This document shows positions 1 through 9,557 of a stretch of 64,000 nucleotides of DNA, one piece after another. Numbering within the stretch: the stretch's first letter is position 1; every line of letters begins with the position of its first letter. Where the stretch lies: contig NZ_LGYE01000001.1 of assembly GCF_001262495.1 (NCBI RefSeq), forward strand, positions 248,001-312,000. The letters are read 5' to 3'. The notes beneath the pieces were generated by a model that ran no database searches, was not told where the DNA came from, and was given only the letters and a program-made list of their open reading frames with translations. The translations under genes were made by a program, and so were the position numbers. The stretch is from Microbacterium sp. GCS4. Lineage in GTDB: Bacteria; Actinomycetota; Actinomycetes; Actinomycetales; Microbacteriaceae.

Positions 1-581
1 TCCTGCACACGTCCTCCGACCACGTCGTGATCGACGTCGGCGGTGTCGGCTTCTCGGTCGCCGTGCCGGGTGACGTCGCGCACACGGCCACGGTCGGGGA
101 GCGCCTGCAGCTGCACACGAGCCTGATCGTCCGCGAGGACGCGCTGTCGCTGTACGGGTTCGCGCAGCGTGACGAGCTCGAGATCTTCGGTCTCCTCATC
201 AGCGTCACGGGAGTCGGCCCCAAGTCCGCGCTGGGGGTGCTCTCGCACCTCACTGTCGATCAGATCGCCGAGGCGGTGACCGCGGAGGACGACGCGCCGT
301 TCCGCCGCGTGTCGGGGATCGGGCCCAAGACCGCGAAGCTCATCGTCGTGCAGCTCGCCGGAAAGGTGCATCCGAGCAGCCCCGTGTCGAAGCCGACAGC
401 CGCCGGGGGGTCGGACGTGGTCGATCAGGTCGCCGCGGCCCTGGTCGGACTCGGCTGGTCGGAGAAGGTGGCGGTCGAGGCCGCAGCGCAGACGGCGGCG
501 GAGGCGACGGATGCCGAGCGCGCGGCCGTCGCGCCGCTGCTGCGTCGCACGCTCGCGGCGCTGGGGCCGGCACGTGTCTGA
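1..581 (+). CDS. ruvA: Holliday junction branch migration subunit RuvA (5' end missing)
   Basis: RuvA binds the four-way Holliday junction and loads the RuvB motor onto it. The reading frame is open from the left edge (first full codon at base 3), so the start lies outside the window and only the first dozen or so residues appear to be missing. Domain I (OB fold, [10 protein letters not shown]) is followed by the two helix-hairpin-helix motifs, visible as [11 protein letters not shown] and [13 protein letters not shown], and a C-terminal domain III that contacts RuvB ([13 protein letters not shown]). The stop overlaps the ruvB start by 8 bp, so the two subunits are probably translationally coupled. 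The GTG at 27 lies inside the OB fold and is not the true start. Confidence 0.96.
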   Translation, partial: LHTSSDHVVIDVGGVGFSVAVPGDVAHTATVGERLQLHTSLIVREDALSLYGFAQRDELEIFGLLISVTGVGPKSALGVLSHLTVDQIAEAVTAEDDAPFRRVSGIGPKTAKLIVVQLAGKVHPSSPVSKPTAAGGSDVVDQVAAALVGLGWSEKVAVEAAAQTAAEATDAERAAVAPLLRRTLAALGPARV

Positions 582-1599
582 CGCGCGCGACGCGACCGAG
601 CCGGTCGACGAGACCGAGCTCGCGATCGAGGGCGCGCTGCGCCCCACGAGCCTGGGTGACTTCGTCGGCCAGCAGAAGGTCCGCGGGCAGTTGCAGCTGC
701 TGCTCGACGCCGCGCGCATCCAGAGCCGACCGCCCGACCACATCCTCCTCGCGGGTCCGCCCGGTCTCGGCAAGACGACTCTCGCGATGATCGTGGCGCA
801 CGAGAGCGAGCGTCCACTGCGGTTGTCCAGCGGGCCCGCCATTCAGCACGCCGGCGATCTGGCCGCGCTGCTCTCGAGCCTCGTACCCGGGGAGGTGCTG
901 TTCATCGACGAGATCCACCGGATGGCGCGTTCCGCCGAGGAGATGCTGTACCTCGCGATGGAGGACTTCCGCATCGACATCATGGTGGGCAAGGGTGCGG
1001 GTGCGACGAGTATCCCGCTCGAGCTCGCGCCGTTCACGCTCGTCGGCGCGACGACGCGTTCGGGTCTGCTGCCGAACCCGTTGCGAGATCGCTTCGGGTT
1101 CACCGGGCATCTCGAGTTCTACGACGAGTCCGAGCTCGAACAGGTCATCGCCCGTTCGGCGCTCGTGCTCGGCGTCGATCTGCCCGGTGACTCGCTCGCG
1201 GAGATCGCCCGACGATCGCGAGGCACGCCCCGCATCGCGAACCGGCTGCTGCGGCGCGTGCGCGACTACGCGCTCGTGCACGGTGGCGGCGCGGCCTCGC
1301 TCGACGACGTGCGCGCCGCGCTCGAGCTGTACGACGTCGATCCGATCGGGTTGGACAGGCTCGACAGGGCCGTGCTGGATGCTCTGGTCCGGCGTTTCCG
1401 CGGGGGACCGGTGGGGCTCAGCACCCTCGCGGTCGCGGTCGGCGAGGAAGGCGAGACGGTCGAGAGCGTGGTCGAGCCCTATCTCGTGCGCATCGGTTTT
1501 CTGGGCCGCACGCCACGCGGACGGGTGGCGATGCCCGAGGCGTACCAGCATCTCGGCATCCCGCACCCGGACGGGACGCTTCGCCTCGATGACCTATAA
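574..1599 (+). CDS. ruvB: Holliday junction DNA helicase RuvB
   Basis: RuvB is the AAA+ motor that drives branch migration of Holliday junctions together with RuvA. The protein is 341 residues, the usual family length, when started at the GTG at 574, which overlaps the end of ruvA; an upstream start at 511 would add a junk N-terminus. Visible motifs are Walker [10 protein letters not shown] (residues 61-69), Walker B DEIH (about 112-115), the sensor region GATTRSGLL and the C-terminal winged helix ending in a region that contacts DNA (LGRTPRGR). A promoter-like TATAAT for the next gene lies over its last codons. Confidence 0.97.
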   Translation: MSDARDATEPVDETELAIEGALRPTSLGDFVGQQKVRGQLQLLLDAARIQSRPPDHILLAGPPGLGKTTLAMIVAHESERPLRLSSGPAIQHAGDLAALLSSLVPGEVLFIDEIHRMARSAEEMLYLAMEDFRIDIMVGKGAGATSIPLELAPFTLVGATTRSGLLPNPLRDRFGFTGHLEFYDESELEQVIARSALVLGVDLPGDSLAEIARRSRGTPRIANRLLRRVRDYALVHGGGAASLDDVRAALELYDVDPIGLDRLDRAVLDALVRRFRGGPVGLSTLAVAVGEEGETVESVVEPYLVRIGFLGRTPRGRVAMPEAYQHLGIPHPDGTLRLDDL

Positions 1600-1600
1600 T
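1595..1600 (+). promoter_or_regulatory. Putative -10 element TATAAT upstream of yajC
   Basis: A perfect consensus TATAAT spans the stop codon of ruvB, about 74 bases before the yajC start. Such a hexamer is rare by chance in DNA this GC-rich. No convincing -35 is visible, so this is an inference. Confidence 0.45.
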
Positions 1601-1673
1601 CACTGAAGACTTCCCCCCGATAGAACTGTGCGCCCTTGGCTGGTGCGTGCACCTGAGAAAGGCGCTAGCCCTC

Positions 1674-2090
1674 ATGCCCATGGAAATCCTCCTCTTCGGC
1701 CTCCTCGCCGTCCTCGTCGTCTTCATGTTCGTCAACGGCCGCCGCCGTCAGAAGCAGATGAAGGCCGAGCAGGAGGAGAAGGCGACCAAGACGGTCCCCG
1801 GCGTGAAGGTCCTGCTGCAGGGCGGCATCTACGGCACGATCGTGGCGTACGACCACGACGACCTCGACTCGCCGGCCCTCGTCGAGATCGCGCCGGGCAC
1901 CGTCATCGAGGTCCACAGCCAGGCCATCCTCCGGATCGTCGAGCCCAAGGACCTGACCGACGGCGTCGAGGGCGTCGGCGAAGAGGCCCCCGTCATCGTG
2001 GAGGAGACTCCGGTCGTCGATGAGACTCCCGCGGTCGAGACCCCCGAGGAGACGCGTCGTCGCCTCGACAAGGACGCTGACGACAAGTAA
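1674..2090 (+). CDS. yajC: Sec translocon accessory protein YajC
   Basis: YajC is a small single-pass membrane protein that associates with SecD-SecF in the Sec export machinery. The 138-residue product has one N-terminal transmembrane helix (about residues 4-21, rich in Leu/Val/Phe) followed by a basic stretch (NGRRRQKQMK) and the conserved core VKVLLQGGIYGTIV. The C-terminus is an acidic low-complexity tail (repeated EETP/VVDETP). I chose the ATG at 1674 because GAGAAAGG at 1655-1662 is well placed as a ribosome site; a longer frame from 1647 lacks one. Order yajC-secD-secF matches the usual bacterial cluster. Confidence 0.92.
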   Translation: MPMEILLFGLLAVLVVFMFVNGRRRQKQMKAEQEEKATKTVPGVKVLLQGGIYGTIVAYDHDDLDSPALVEIAPGTVIEVHSQAILRIVEPKDLTDGVEGVGEEAPVIVEETPVVDETPAVETPEETRRRLDKDADDK

Positions 2091-2142
2091 GACCCGCCCT
2101 CGCGGCACTCGGCACTCCGGCATCTCAGAAAGCTGATCTCAC

Positions 2143-3873
2143 GTGGCCACTTCCTCCCCGGTCCGTCACGCCTGGCGGGTCCTCCTCGGACTCCTCCTGG
2201 TGACGGGCATCCTGTTCGGCATCAACGCGCTCGGCGTCTACGTCTTCCAGAAGAGCTCCTGGGCGCCCGAGCTCGCGCTCGACCTGCAGGGCGGCACGCA
2301 GATCATCCTCAGCGCCGAGACCGAGGACGGCGCGGCGCCGTCCGCCGAGCAGCTCGACCAGGCGGCCGCGATCATCCGCCAGCGCGTCGACGCCTCCGGT
2401 GTGGCCGAGGCGGACATCACGACCGAGGGCGGCCGCAACATCGTCGTCCAGATCCCGGGCGCGGCAGACGATCAGACGCGTGAGCGCATCCAGTCGAGCG
2501 CACAGCTGCAGTTCCGCTCGGTCATCTACACCACGGCCGCCACGAACACCTTCGTGGGCGACGACGGCAACGAGACGCCGTACCCGACGCCCGACGACTC
2601 GGTGAGCGACACCCCGACCGCCGAGCCCACCGACGCGAGCGACCCCTCCTGGGTCACCGACAAGCTCATGGCGGAGTTCCAGGCGTACGACTGCTCGAAC
2701 CCCGAGAACGATCCCTCCCGTGAGCCGGCCGACAAGCCGCTCATCGCCTGCGACCCGACCGGTCAGGCGAAGTTCATCCTCGGCCCGACCGAGCTCACCG
2801 GAACCGCGATCACCGACGCGCAGGCCGGACGCGACCCGCGCTCCGGCGCATGGATCGTGCAGCTGACCATGAACGCCGACGGCACGCAGGCCTTCGGCGA
2901 GGTGAGCACGCGCCTGAACCAGAACCGCCTCGCGAACCTCTCGCCGCGCGACCAGTTCGCGTTCGTGCTCGACGGATCCGTCATCAGTGCCCCGCGCATG
3001 AACGGCCAGATCCTCGACGGACGCCCCAGCATCTCCGGTGACTTCACGCAGGAGACCGCGACGACCCTCGCCGATCAGCTGAAGTTCGGCGCCCTGCCGC
3101 TCAGCTTCGAGGTGCAGAGCTCCGACACCGTCTCTGCGACGCTCGGCACCCAGCAGCTCCAGATCGGGCTGATCGCGGGGCTCATCGGCCTCGCGCTCGT
3201 CGCCCTCTACTCGCTGTTCTCCTACCGAGCTCTCGGGACGGTGATCATCGCGTCGATCGCGGTGATGGCGGTCTTGACCTACATCGTGATCTGCATCCTG
3301 GCCTGGCGTCTGGGCTTCCGCCTCTCGCTCGCGGGTGTGGCGGGTCTCATCGTGTCGATCGGATTCACCGCCGACTCGTTCATCGTCTACTTCGAGCGCA
3401 TCCGAGACGAGCTGCGAGACGGCAAATCGATCACCGCGGCCGTCGAAGACGGATGGGGTCGCGCCAAACGCACGATCTACATCTCGAAGTCGATCAACGT
3501 GCTCGCGGCCGTGGTGCTGTACATCCTCGCGGACGCCACCGTGAAGGGCTTCGCGTTCACGCTCGGTCTGACGACCATCATCGACGTCCTGATCTTCGTG
3601 ATCTTCACGCACCCGGTCATGCAGATCCTCGCCCGCACGAAGTTCTTCGGGGGCGGCCACAAGCTGTCCGGTCTCGACCCCGAGTCCCTCGGAGCCGTGT
3701 ATCGCAGCCGCACCCAGTTCCGTGAGGTCTCCGCCGCCTCCACCGGACGCGGTGCGAAGAACGCCCGCTCGCGCGGAGAGGCCGAGCGTCGCCAGACCAT
3801 CGCGGAGCGCAAGCGCGCCGAAGCACTCGCCGGTGAGAAACGCACCAGCACCGGAAGTGAGGGGGACGCGTGA
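2143..3873 (+). CDS. secD: Protein translocase subunit SecD
   Basis: SecD is an RND-family membrane protein that uses the proton gradient to pull exported proteins out of the SecYEG channel. The 576-residue product has a first transmembrane helix at about 13-33, then the family motif DLQGGTQI (about 47-54), a large extracytoplasmic P1 region including an acidic Thr/Pro-rich insert (about 145-190), and five C-terminal transmembrane segments (about 340-490) with GFTADSFIVYFERIRDE, the conserved proton-path and cytoplasmic-loop signature. The tail after residue 500 is basic and cytoplasmic. GTG start; the stop overlaps secF as TGATG. Confidence 0.96.
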   Translation: MATSSPVRHAWRVLLGLLLVTGILFGINALGVYVFQKSSWAPELALDLQGGTQIILSAETEDGAAPSAEQLDQAAAIIRQRVDASGVAEADITTEGGRNIVVQIPGAADDQTRERIQSSAQLQFRSVIYTTAATNTFVGDDGNETPYPTPDDSVSDTPTAEPTDASDPSWVTDKLMAEFQAYDCSNPENDPSREPADKPLIACDPTGQAKFILGPTELTGTAITDAQAGRDPRSGAWIVQLTMNADGTQAFGEVSTRLNQNRLANLSPRDQFAFVLDGSVISAPRMNGQILDGRPSISGDFTQETATTLADQLKFGALPLSFEVQSSDTVSATLGTQQLQIGLIAGLIGLALVALYSLFSYRALGTVIIASIAVMAVLTYIVICILAWRLGFRLSLAGVAGLIVSIGFTADSFIVYFERIRDELRDGKSITAAVEDGWGRAKRTIYISKSINVLAAVVLYILADATVKGFAFTLGLTTIIDVLIFVIFTHPVMQILARTKFFGGGHKLSGLDPESLGAVYRSRTQFREVSAASTGRGAKNARSRGEAERRQTIAERKRAEALAGEKRTSTGSEGDA

Positions 3874-4862
3874 TGGCTTCCATGAACGAGTTCGGAAACA
3901 ACCTCTACACGGGCAAGACGTCCTTCCCCTTCGTCGGCAAGCGCCGCCTGTGGTTCATCATCGCGATCGCGCTCGTCGTGGGCTCGGCCCTCGTGCCGCT
4001 CATCCGTCCGATCCAGTTCTCGATCGAGTTCACGGGTGGATCGCAGTTCACGGTGCAGGCGCCGGACACGACCGACCAGCAGACCGCGACGGACGCCGTG
4101 CAGTCGGTCGTTCCCGAGGCCGCGACCAAGGTCGTCGTGGTGAACGGCTCCGACATCCGCGTCCAGACCGACCAGATGAGCTCCGCCGAGACGCAGCAGG
4201 TCTCCGCGGCCCTGGCGGAGGCATACAAGGTGGACGCGGACGCGGTCACCTCGTCGTTCATCGGACCGGCCTGGGGCGAGAACGTCACGAAGCAGTCGCT
4301 GTGGGGTCTCGCGATCTTCCTCGCGCTGACGTTCCTGATCCTCGCGATCTACTTCCGCACCTGGAAGATGTCCGCCGCGGCCATCCTCGGTCTGCTCGAC
4401 GTGCTCGTGATCACGGTCGGCGTCTACGCGCTGGCCGGATTCGAGATCTCGCCTGCCGCCGTGATCGGCTTCCTGACCATCCTCGCCTACTCGCTGTACG
4501 ACACCACGGTCGTGTTCGACAAGATCCGCGAGAACACGACGGAGGACGGTGAGAAGTCCGCGCGCCTGTTCGGCGAGTCGGTCAACTTGGCCGTGAACCA
4601 GACGCTCGTCCGCTCGATCAACACCTCGGTCGTCGCGGCTCTGCCCGTCGGTGCGATCCTCTTCATCGGATCGTTCTGGCTCGGGGCCGAGACGCTCACC
4701 GACATCTCGCTGTCGATCTTCGTCGGCATCCTGGTGGCGACGTACTCCACGCTGTTCGTGGCCGCACCGCTCTACTCGCTCTTCCGCGAGAACGAGCCGC
4801 AGATCAAGGCTCGTGACGCGCGAGTGCGCGAATCGCGCGAGCGCGCAGCCGTCGAGGCCTGA
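3873..4862 (+). CDS. secF: Protein translocase subunit SecF
   Basis: SecF pairs with SecD in the SecDF export-assisting complex. The 329-residue protein shows an N-terminal transmembrane helix (about 27-45), the characteristic IEFTGGSQFTV motif just after it, a periplasmic P4 domain, and the five C-terminal helices with LAYSLYDTTVVFDKIREN, the SecF counterpart of the SecD signature. The ATG at 3873 overlaps the secD stop; the GTG one codon earlier is equally possible and changes little. A GGAAGTGAGGGGG stretch just upstream can serve as ribosome site. Followed by a strong hairpin. Confidence 0.96.
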   Translation: MASMNEFGNNLYTGKTSFPFVGKRRLWFIIAIALVVGSALVPLIRPIQFSIEFTGGSQFTVQAPDTTDQQTATDAVQSVVPEAATKVVVVNGSDIRVQTDQMSSAETQQVSAALAEAYKVDADAVTSSFIGPAWGENVTKQSLWGLAIFLALTFLILAIYFRTWKMSAAAILGLLDVLVITVGVYALAGFEISPAAVIGFLTILAYSLYDTTVVFDKIRENTTEDGEKSARLFGESVNLAVNQTLVRSINTSVVAALPVGAILFIGSFWLGAETLTDISLSIFVGILVATYSTLFVAAPLYSLFRENEPQIKARDARVRESRERAAVEA

Positions 4863-4870
4863 TCGTTCCC

Positions 4871-4897
4871 GCTCGGCGGGGCCGCACCCCGCCGAGC
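4871..4897 (+). terminator. Hairpin terminator after secF
   Basis: A perfect 11-bp stem (GCTCGGCGGGG / CCCCGCCGAGC) with a 5-base loop starts 8 bases after the secF stop. It has no T-tract, as is common for actinobacterial intrinsic terminators. It probably closes the ruv-yajC-secDF unit. Confidence 0.7.
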
Positions 4898-4902
4898 ACG
4901 CG

Positions 4903-4908
4903 TAAGAT
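4903..4908 (+). promoter_or_regulatory. Putative -10 element TAAGAT of rel
   Basis: TAAGAT lies 22 bases before the rel start and directly after the secF terminator, leaving room for a short leader with the ribosome site CGGAGGTGAG (4918-4927). No clear -35. Confidence 0.4.
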
Positions 4909-4930
4909 GTTGTGATTCGGAGGTGAGCGG

Positions 4931-7180
4931 ATGGCGGAACCGCAGACGACGTCGCAGGGATCGAGCCTGAGACGACTGGTTCCCCGCATCTTCTCCCGTG
5001 CGCCCCGGGTCAACGACCTGGACAACCTCCTCCGCACCGTCCGGGCCAATCACCCCAAGGGCGACATCGCGGTCATCGAGCGCGCATACGCGGTCGCCAA
5101 GGAGAAGCACGAGGGCCAGAAGCGTCAGAGCGGCGAGCCGTACATCACGCACCCGCTCGCCGTCGCGCAGATCCTCGCCGAGATGGGGCTCGGTCCTCGG
5201 GCCATCGCGGCCGCGCTGCTGCACGACACGGTCGAGGACACCGGGTACGCGCTGACCGATCTGACCGCCGAGTTCGGCGACGAGGTCGCGATGCTCGTCG
5301 ACGGCGTCACGAAGCTCGACAAGGTCAAGTACGGCGAGAGCGCGCAGGCCGAGACGGTCCGCAAGATGATCGTCGCGATGTCGAAGGACATCCGCGTGCT
5401 CCTCATCAAGCTCGCCGACCGGCTGCACAATGCCCGGACCTGGGGCTTCGTGCCTCCCGAGAAGGCAGCCAAGAAGGCCAAGGAGACGCTCGAGATCTAC
5501 GCGCCCCTCGCCAACCGACTCGGCATCCAGGCCATCAAGTCGGAACTCGAGGATCTCTCGTTCGCCGTGCTGCACCCGAAGATCTACAACGAGATCCACA
5601 ACCTCATCGCACAGCGCACTCCGCAGCGCGAGAAGTACCTGGGTCAGGTCGTCGAGGAGATCGACGAGGATCTGCGCGATCTCCGCATCCGCGGCAAGGT
5701 CGTCGGCCGCCCTAAGCAGCTGTACTCGGTCTACCAGAAGATGGTCGTCCGAGGACGAGAGTTCGACGACATCTACGATCTGATCGGCATCCGGGTTCTG
5801 GTCGCCTCCGTGCGCGACTGCTATGCGGTGCTCGGAGCGATCCACGCACGATGGACGCCGCTTCCCGGTCGCTTCAAGGACTACATCGCGACGCCGAAGT
5901 TCAACCTGTACCAGTCGCTGCACACCACGGTGATCGGTCCGTCCGGTCGCACGGTCGAGATCCAGATCCGCACGCACGAGATGCACCAGCAGGCCGAGTA
6001 CGGTGTCGCGGCGCACTGGATGTACAAGGAACGGATGAACGGCGGCAAGGCCGAGGTCCGCGCGGCCGACCGCGACATGGCGTGGCTCGCGCACATCTCC
6101 GACTGGCAGGCCGAGACCGCCGATCCCGGCGAGTTCCTCGACTCCCTGCGCTTCGAGATCGGCGCGAAGGAGGTCTACGTCTTCACCCCGAAGGGCCGCG
6201 TGATCGGCCTTCCCGCCGGTGCGACCCCCGTGGACTTCGCGTACGCCGTGCACACCGAGATCGGCCACCGGACCATGGGGTCGAAGGTCAACGGACGTCT
6301 CGTGCCCCTGGAGTCCGAGCTCAAGAGCGGCGACGTGGTCGAGGTCTTCACCTCCAAGAATCCCGACGCCGGCCCCAGCCAGGACTGGCTCGGCTTCGTC
6401 AAGAGCACCCGCGCGCGCAACAAGATCCGCGGCTGGTTCACGAAGGAGCGCCGCGAGGAGGCGATCGAGCAGGGCAAGGAGTCCATCGCCCGGGCGATGC
6501 GACGCCAGAACCTCCCGCTCCAGCGCCTGATGAGCCAGGACTCGTTCGCCGAGGTCGCGCATCAGCTCAAGTACGAAGACGTCTCGGCGCTCTACGCAGC
6601 GGTGGGCGAGGGACACGTCTCCACGCAGTCGGTGCTCGAGAAGGTCACCGCGCTGGTCGCCGAGAGCGATCCGCCCACGGGCGCGATCGACCTGCCGGAG
6701 CGCGTCCCCACCCGTGAAGCGCGCGCCGGAGACTCGGGCGTGCTGGTGCGCGGGGCTGCGGACATCCTCGTGAAGGTCGCGAAATGCTGCACCCCGGTGC
6801 CGGGAGACGACATCGTCGGCTTCGTCACGCGGGGGAGCGGCGTCTCGGTGCATCGTTCGGACTGCGTCAACGTCAAGGCGCTCGCGAGCGAGGAGGACCG
6901 CTTCGTCGAGGTGTCGTGGGCGCCGACGACCAAGAGCGTGTTCCGGGTGCAGATCCAGGTGGAGGCACTCGACCGCTCCGGTCTGCTCTCGGACGTCACC
7001 CGGGTGCTCAGTGAGCACCACGTCAACATCCTGTCGGCGACGGTGAGCACGACGGACGAGCGGCTGGCCCTCAGTCGCTTCGTGTTCGAGATGGGCGACG
7101 CGGTGCATCTCGACCGTGTCCTCAACGCCGTGCGCCGCATCGACGCGGTGTACGACGTGTACCGCGTCACATCGTCCTGA
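4931..7180 (+). CDS. rel: Bifunctional (p)ppGpp synthetase/hydrolase Rel
   Basis: Rel makes and degrades the alarmone (p)ppGpp in the stringent response. The 749-residue protein has the full long-RSH layout: an N-terminal hydrolase domain with the metal-binding HD pair (HDTVEDT at about 98-104), the synthetase domain (about 250-380, with RPKQLYSVYQKM and EFDDIYDLIG), a TGS domain (VYVFTPKGRVIGLP, about 415-475), the conserved-cysteine region (KVAKCCTPVPGD, about 615-630) and a C-terminal ACT/RRM domain with LDRSGLLSDVTR. An intact HD motif argues for a bifunctional enzyme, as expected for the single actinobacterial Rel. Its last 14 bases overlap the end of the convergent gene at 7167. Confidence 0.96.
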   Translation: MAEPQTTSQGSSLRRLVPRIFSRAPRVNDLDNLLRTVRANHPKGDIAVIERAYAVAKEKHEGQKRQSGEPYITHPLAVAQILAEMGLGPRAIAAALLHDTVEDTGYALTDLTAEFGDEVAMLVDGVTKLDKVKYGESAQAETVRKMIVAMSKDIRVLLIKLADRLHNARTWGFVPPEKAAKKAKETLEIYAPLANRLGIQAIKSELEDLSFAVLHPKIYNEIHNLIAQRTPQREKYLGQVVEEIDEDLRDLRIRGKVVGRPKQLYSVYQKMVVRGREFDDIYDLIGIRVLVASVRDCYAVLGAIHARWTPLPGRFKDYIATPKFNLYQSLHTTVIGPSGRTVEIQIRTHEMHQQAEYGVAAHWMYKERMNGGKAEVRAADRDMAWLAHISDWQAETADPGEFLDSLRFEIGAKEVYVFTPKGRVIGLPAGATPVDFAYAVHTEIGHRTMGSKVNGRLVPLESELKSGDVVEVFTSKNPDAGPSQDWLGFVKSTRARNKIRGWFTKERREEAIEQGKESIARAMRRQNLPLQRLMSQDSFAEVAHQLKYEDVSALYAAVGEGHVSTQSVLEKVTALVAESDPPTGAIDLPERVPTREARAGDSGVLVRGAADILVKVAKCCTPVPGDDIVGFVTRGSGVSVHRSDCVNVKALASEEDRFVEVSWAPTTKSVFRVQIQVEALDRSGLLSDVTRVLSEHHVNILSATVSTTDERLALSRFVFEMGDAVHLDRVLNAVRRIDAVYDVYRVTSS

Positions 7181-7715
7181 TCCGCAGAAGGGCCGCGCGC
7201 CCTGACACCTTCCCGGGCACCCGATGCAGCGCGTCGATCGCAGCGACGGCGGCGGGCACCAGCTCGGGATCGACGGCGGCGAGCGCCGTCATCCATGCCC
7301 GGACGCCCGGGTCTCGATGGAGTGCCACGGCGAGGTCGACCATCGTGCGCAGCGGTGTCGTGGTCAGGACGCCGCCGAGCAGCATCCGATCGCTCGCATC
7401 GACGAACACGTCGTGCATGACGAGTCGGGTGGACGGCGCAGGACGGAATCGGCTGCCGATCGCCCGACTCACATGATGTCTGGCCGGGGGAGCATCCCCG
7501 GCGCCGTGGATCCATGCGGCGGTCCGACCCGAGGCCGCCGTGCCGCGGGGGATCAGGGAGGCCAGGGTCGCGGCACGTGTGGCAGGCACTTCGACGAGGT
7601 CGGCCGGGATGAATCCGTCGCCGAGGTCCACGAGGTGCCCGTCGAGCCGGGCGGCGCAGAGCTCGGCGAGCGCCAGACGACCACCCGGCAGATACAGGAG
7701 AGCGGGATGCATCAC
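7167..7715 (-). CDS. Hypothetical protein resembling AbiEi-family antitoxin domains
   Basis: A 182-residue protein I cannot name with confidence. It resembles actinobacterial proteins annotated as type IV toxin-antitoxin AbiEi-like: an N-terminal segment for a winged-helix fold, then a block AAWIHGAGDAP, basic residues, and a C-terminal TPLRTMVDLAVAL motif. I see no partner toxin (AbiEii nucleotidyltransferase) next to it, so it is an orphan if the family call is right. Starts at the first ATG of an ATG-ATG pair and ends overlapping the rel stop in convergent orientation. Codon use matches the neighbours. Similarity is from recall only. Confidence 0.6.
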   Translation of the reverse strand: MMHPALLYLPGGRLALAELCAARLDGHLVDLGDGFIPADLVEVPATRAATLASLIPRGTAASGRTAAWIHGAGDAPPARHHVSRAIGSRFRPAPSTRLVMHDVFVDASDRMLLGGVLTTTPLRTMVDLAVALHRDPGVRAWMTALAAVDPELVPAAVAAIDALHRVPGKVSGRAALLRIRTM

Positions 7716-7786
7716 GCCAGTGTGGCGCAGTGCATCCCGCCCTTCGGTGCCGTATGGCGATTCTGTGGAGAGTCGCCCGTGGAGAC

Positions 7787-9142
7787 TCAGCCGCCGAGCG
7801 CGTTCAGCCAGGCACGACGAGCTTCGAGGGCGTCGGCCGCTTCCTTCGCTGCCTTCTTGTCGCCGGACTTCTCAGCGGCGGCGAGTTCGGACTCGAGCTT
7901 CTCGATCGCTTCCACGAGCTGCGAGCTCATGTCGTTGGCGCGTGCCTTCGTCTCCGGGTTGTTCTTCTTCCAGTCCACGTCCTCGCGGGCCTTGAGCGCC
8001 TGCTCGATCACGCGCAGACGATCGTCGAGCGCGCGCTCCTTGTCGCGGGGGAAGATGCGGCCGATCTCGTCCCACTGGCGCTGGATGCCGGTGAGCAGCG
8101 CGCGGGCGCGCTTGATGTTGGACTCGTCGGCGACGGCCTTCGCCTCCTCGAGGAGGGCCTGGCGTGCCTCGATCTTCGGAGCCGAGTCGGCCTCCTCCGC
8201 GGCGGCCTGTTCGGCGCGGGCCGAGTACAGCGCGTCGCCGGCGGCCTTGAACCGGGCCCACAGTGCGTCGTCCGCCTTGCGGCCGGCGCGACCCGCGGCC
8301 TTCCACTCGTCGAGGAGAGTGCGGTACGCGGGGATGCCGTCCACGCCACGGGGCGCGAGAGCCTCGGCGCGCTCCACCAGGCGCGACTTCGCATCGCGCG
8401 CGGTCTTGTGGGCGTCGTCGAGCTCGGAGTAGAACGCACGGCGCGCCTTGTCGACGACGGAGCGTGCGTCGCGGAATCGCTTCCAGAGCTGCTGCGAGAT
8501 CCCCTTCGACAGGCGGGGTCCGTTCTGCTGCTGAGCCTGCCACGCATCGAAGAGCTCGCCGAGCTCCGCGGTGACCTGCTTCCACTGCACCTTGGAGAGA
8601 TCGCGCGCGGCGATCGCCTCGGCGCGCTCGACGAGCGCGGTGCGGTCGGCGATCGCCTGGTCCACGAGCTCCTTGGCCTGCTGCGCCTCCTGCGCGGTGG
8701 CCTCCGACAGCGACGACGTCAGGGCGTTCAGACGATCCCGGAGTCCGGCGAGGTCACCGACCGCTGCGGCATCCGTGGCCTCCTCGAGGAGGTGCCCGGC
8801 CTGCTTGACGAGGTCGCTCGCCGAGGCGCCGCCCGCGGCGTGCCGCTGCTCGAGAGCGACCACCTTGAACGCGATGTCGTCGTACTTGCGCACGAAGTAG
8901 GCGAGAGCCTCCTCCGGCGTGCCGTCGGGATACTGGCCGACGACGCGCCAGGTCTCGCCCTCGCGGACCTCGACCGTGCCGTCCTCAGCGACGCGGCCCC
9001 ACTCGGCGGCGTCGGACGAGGGGGTCGGGATCGCGGCGGTGACGGGCGCCACGGAGGCGGGAGTCGGCAGCTTGCGCGGCATGGGCACGGCCGGCGGGGC
9101 CGGGACGGGCGGAGTCGGCTTCGAGGGGTCGGTGGCAGACAC
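7787..9142 (-). CDS. DUF349 repeat coiled-coil protein
   Basis: A 451-residue cytosolic protein. After a Pro/Ala/Thr-rich N-terminus (about 1-45) and a short WGRVAEDGTVEV block, the rest is almost wholly alpha-helical, with repeated units containing W-x-x-A/R and R-F-x-x-A patterns (for example LWKRFRDAR, LWARFKAAGD, IQRQWDEIGRI) typical of tandem DUF349 repeats. The function of this family is unknown. The GTG at 9142 is chosen because AAGGAG lies 6 bases upstream; extending to 9376 would add a Pro/Arg-rich stretch read from the neighbouring gene. A monocistronic minus-strand gene. Confidence 0.87.
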   Translation of the reverse strand: MSATDPSKPTPPVPAPPAVPMPRKLPTPASVAPVTAAIPTPSSDAAEWGRVAEDGTVEVREGETWRVVGQYPDGTPEEALAYFVRKYDDIAFKVVALEQRHAAGGASASDLVKQAGHLLEEATDAAAVGDLAGLRDRLNALTSSLSEATAQEAQQAKELVDQAIADRTALVERAEAIAARDLSKVQWKQVTAELGELFDAWQAQQQNGPRLSKGISQQLWKRFRDARSVVDKARRAFYSELDDAHKTARDAKSRLVERAEALAPRGVDGIPAYRTLLDEWKAAGRAGRKADDALWARFKAAGDALYSARAEQAAAEEADSAPKIEARQALLEEAKAVADESNIKRARALLTGIQRQWDEIGRIFPRDKERALDDRLRVIEQALKAREDVDWKKNNPETKARANDMSSQLVEAIEKLESELAAAEKSGDKKAAKEAADALEARRAWLNALGG

Positions 9143-9233
9143 GTGATTCTCCTTGCGCGGACGGACCGCGGGAGGCGGAAAGGACGAGAGCCAGCCTAGT
9201 ACGCCGGACGCCCCGTGATGGGGCGAGGTCGCG

Positions 9234-9557
9234 TCACCCCGCGGGCGTCTCGCTCGGGGCGGGCTCCTCGGCGGGCGCGGGGGAGTCGGAGGGAAGCGGC
9301 GAGTCCGTGGGAAGGGGCGCGTCGGTGGGCTCGACGCTGGGCGTCGGCTCGGGCGCCGGTGCAGTGACCTGTGCATGCACCACCTGACTGGCGACGGCCC
9401 CTCCGACGACGATGATCCCGACGATCACGGCGATCGTGTTGTCACGCACCCGCCGGCGGATCTGACGATCGTGCCACCCCGTGCGCGCGACGTGGAGCCG
9501 TGCGCGCTCCGCCTCGGTGCGCGAACGCTGTGCACCCTTGGATCCGCGTGCCGCCAT
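9234..9557 (-). CDS. Small single-pass membrane protein with Pro/Ser/Asp-rich tail
   Basis: A 107-residue protein of unknown function. The N-terminal 40 residues are basic (many Arg), followed by one hydrophobic helix at about 42-61 (IAVIVGIIVVGGAVASQVV) and a low-complexity C-terminal tail built of repeated P-T/S-D/E units. By the positive-inside rule the basic end is cytoplasmic and the tail lies outside, where it could cross the cell wall. AGGGAG six bases before the ATG supports the start. It diverges from rarA. Confidence 0.72.
   Translation of the reverse strand: MAARGSKGAQRSRTEAERARLHVARTGWHDRQIRRRVRDNTIAVIVGIIVVGGAVASQVVHAQVTAPAPEPTPSVEPTDAPLPTDSPLPSDSPAPAEEPAPSETPAG

Noticed and set aside
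3870..3872. GTG at 3870 as secF start
   Set aside because: Possible, but the ATG directly after it is the stronger codon and fits the ribosome site equally well.
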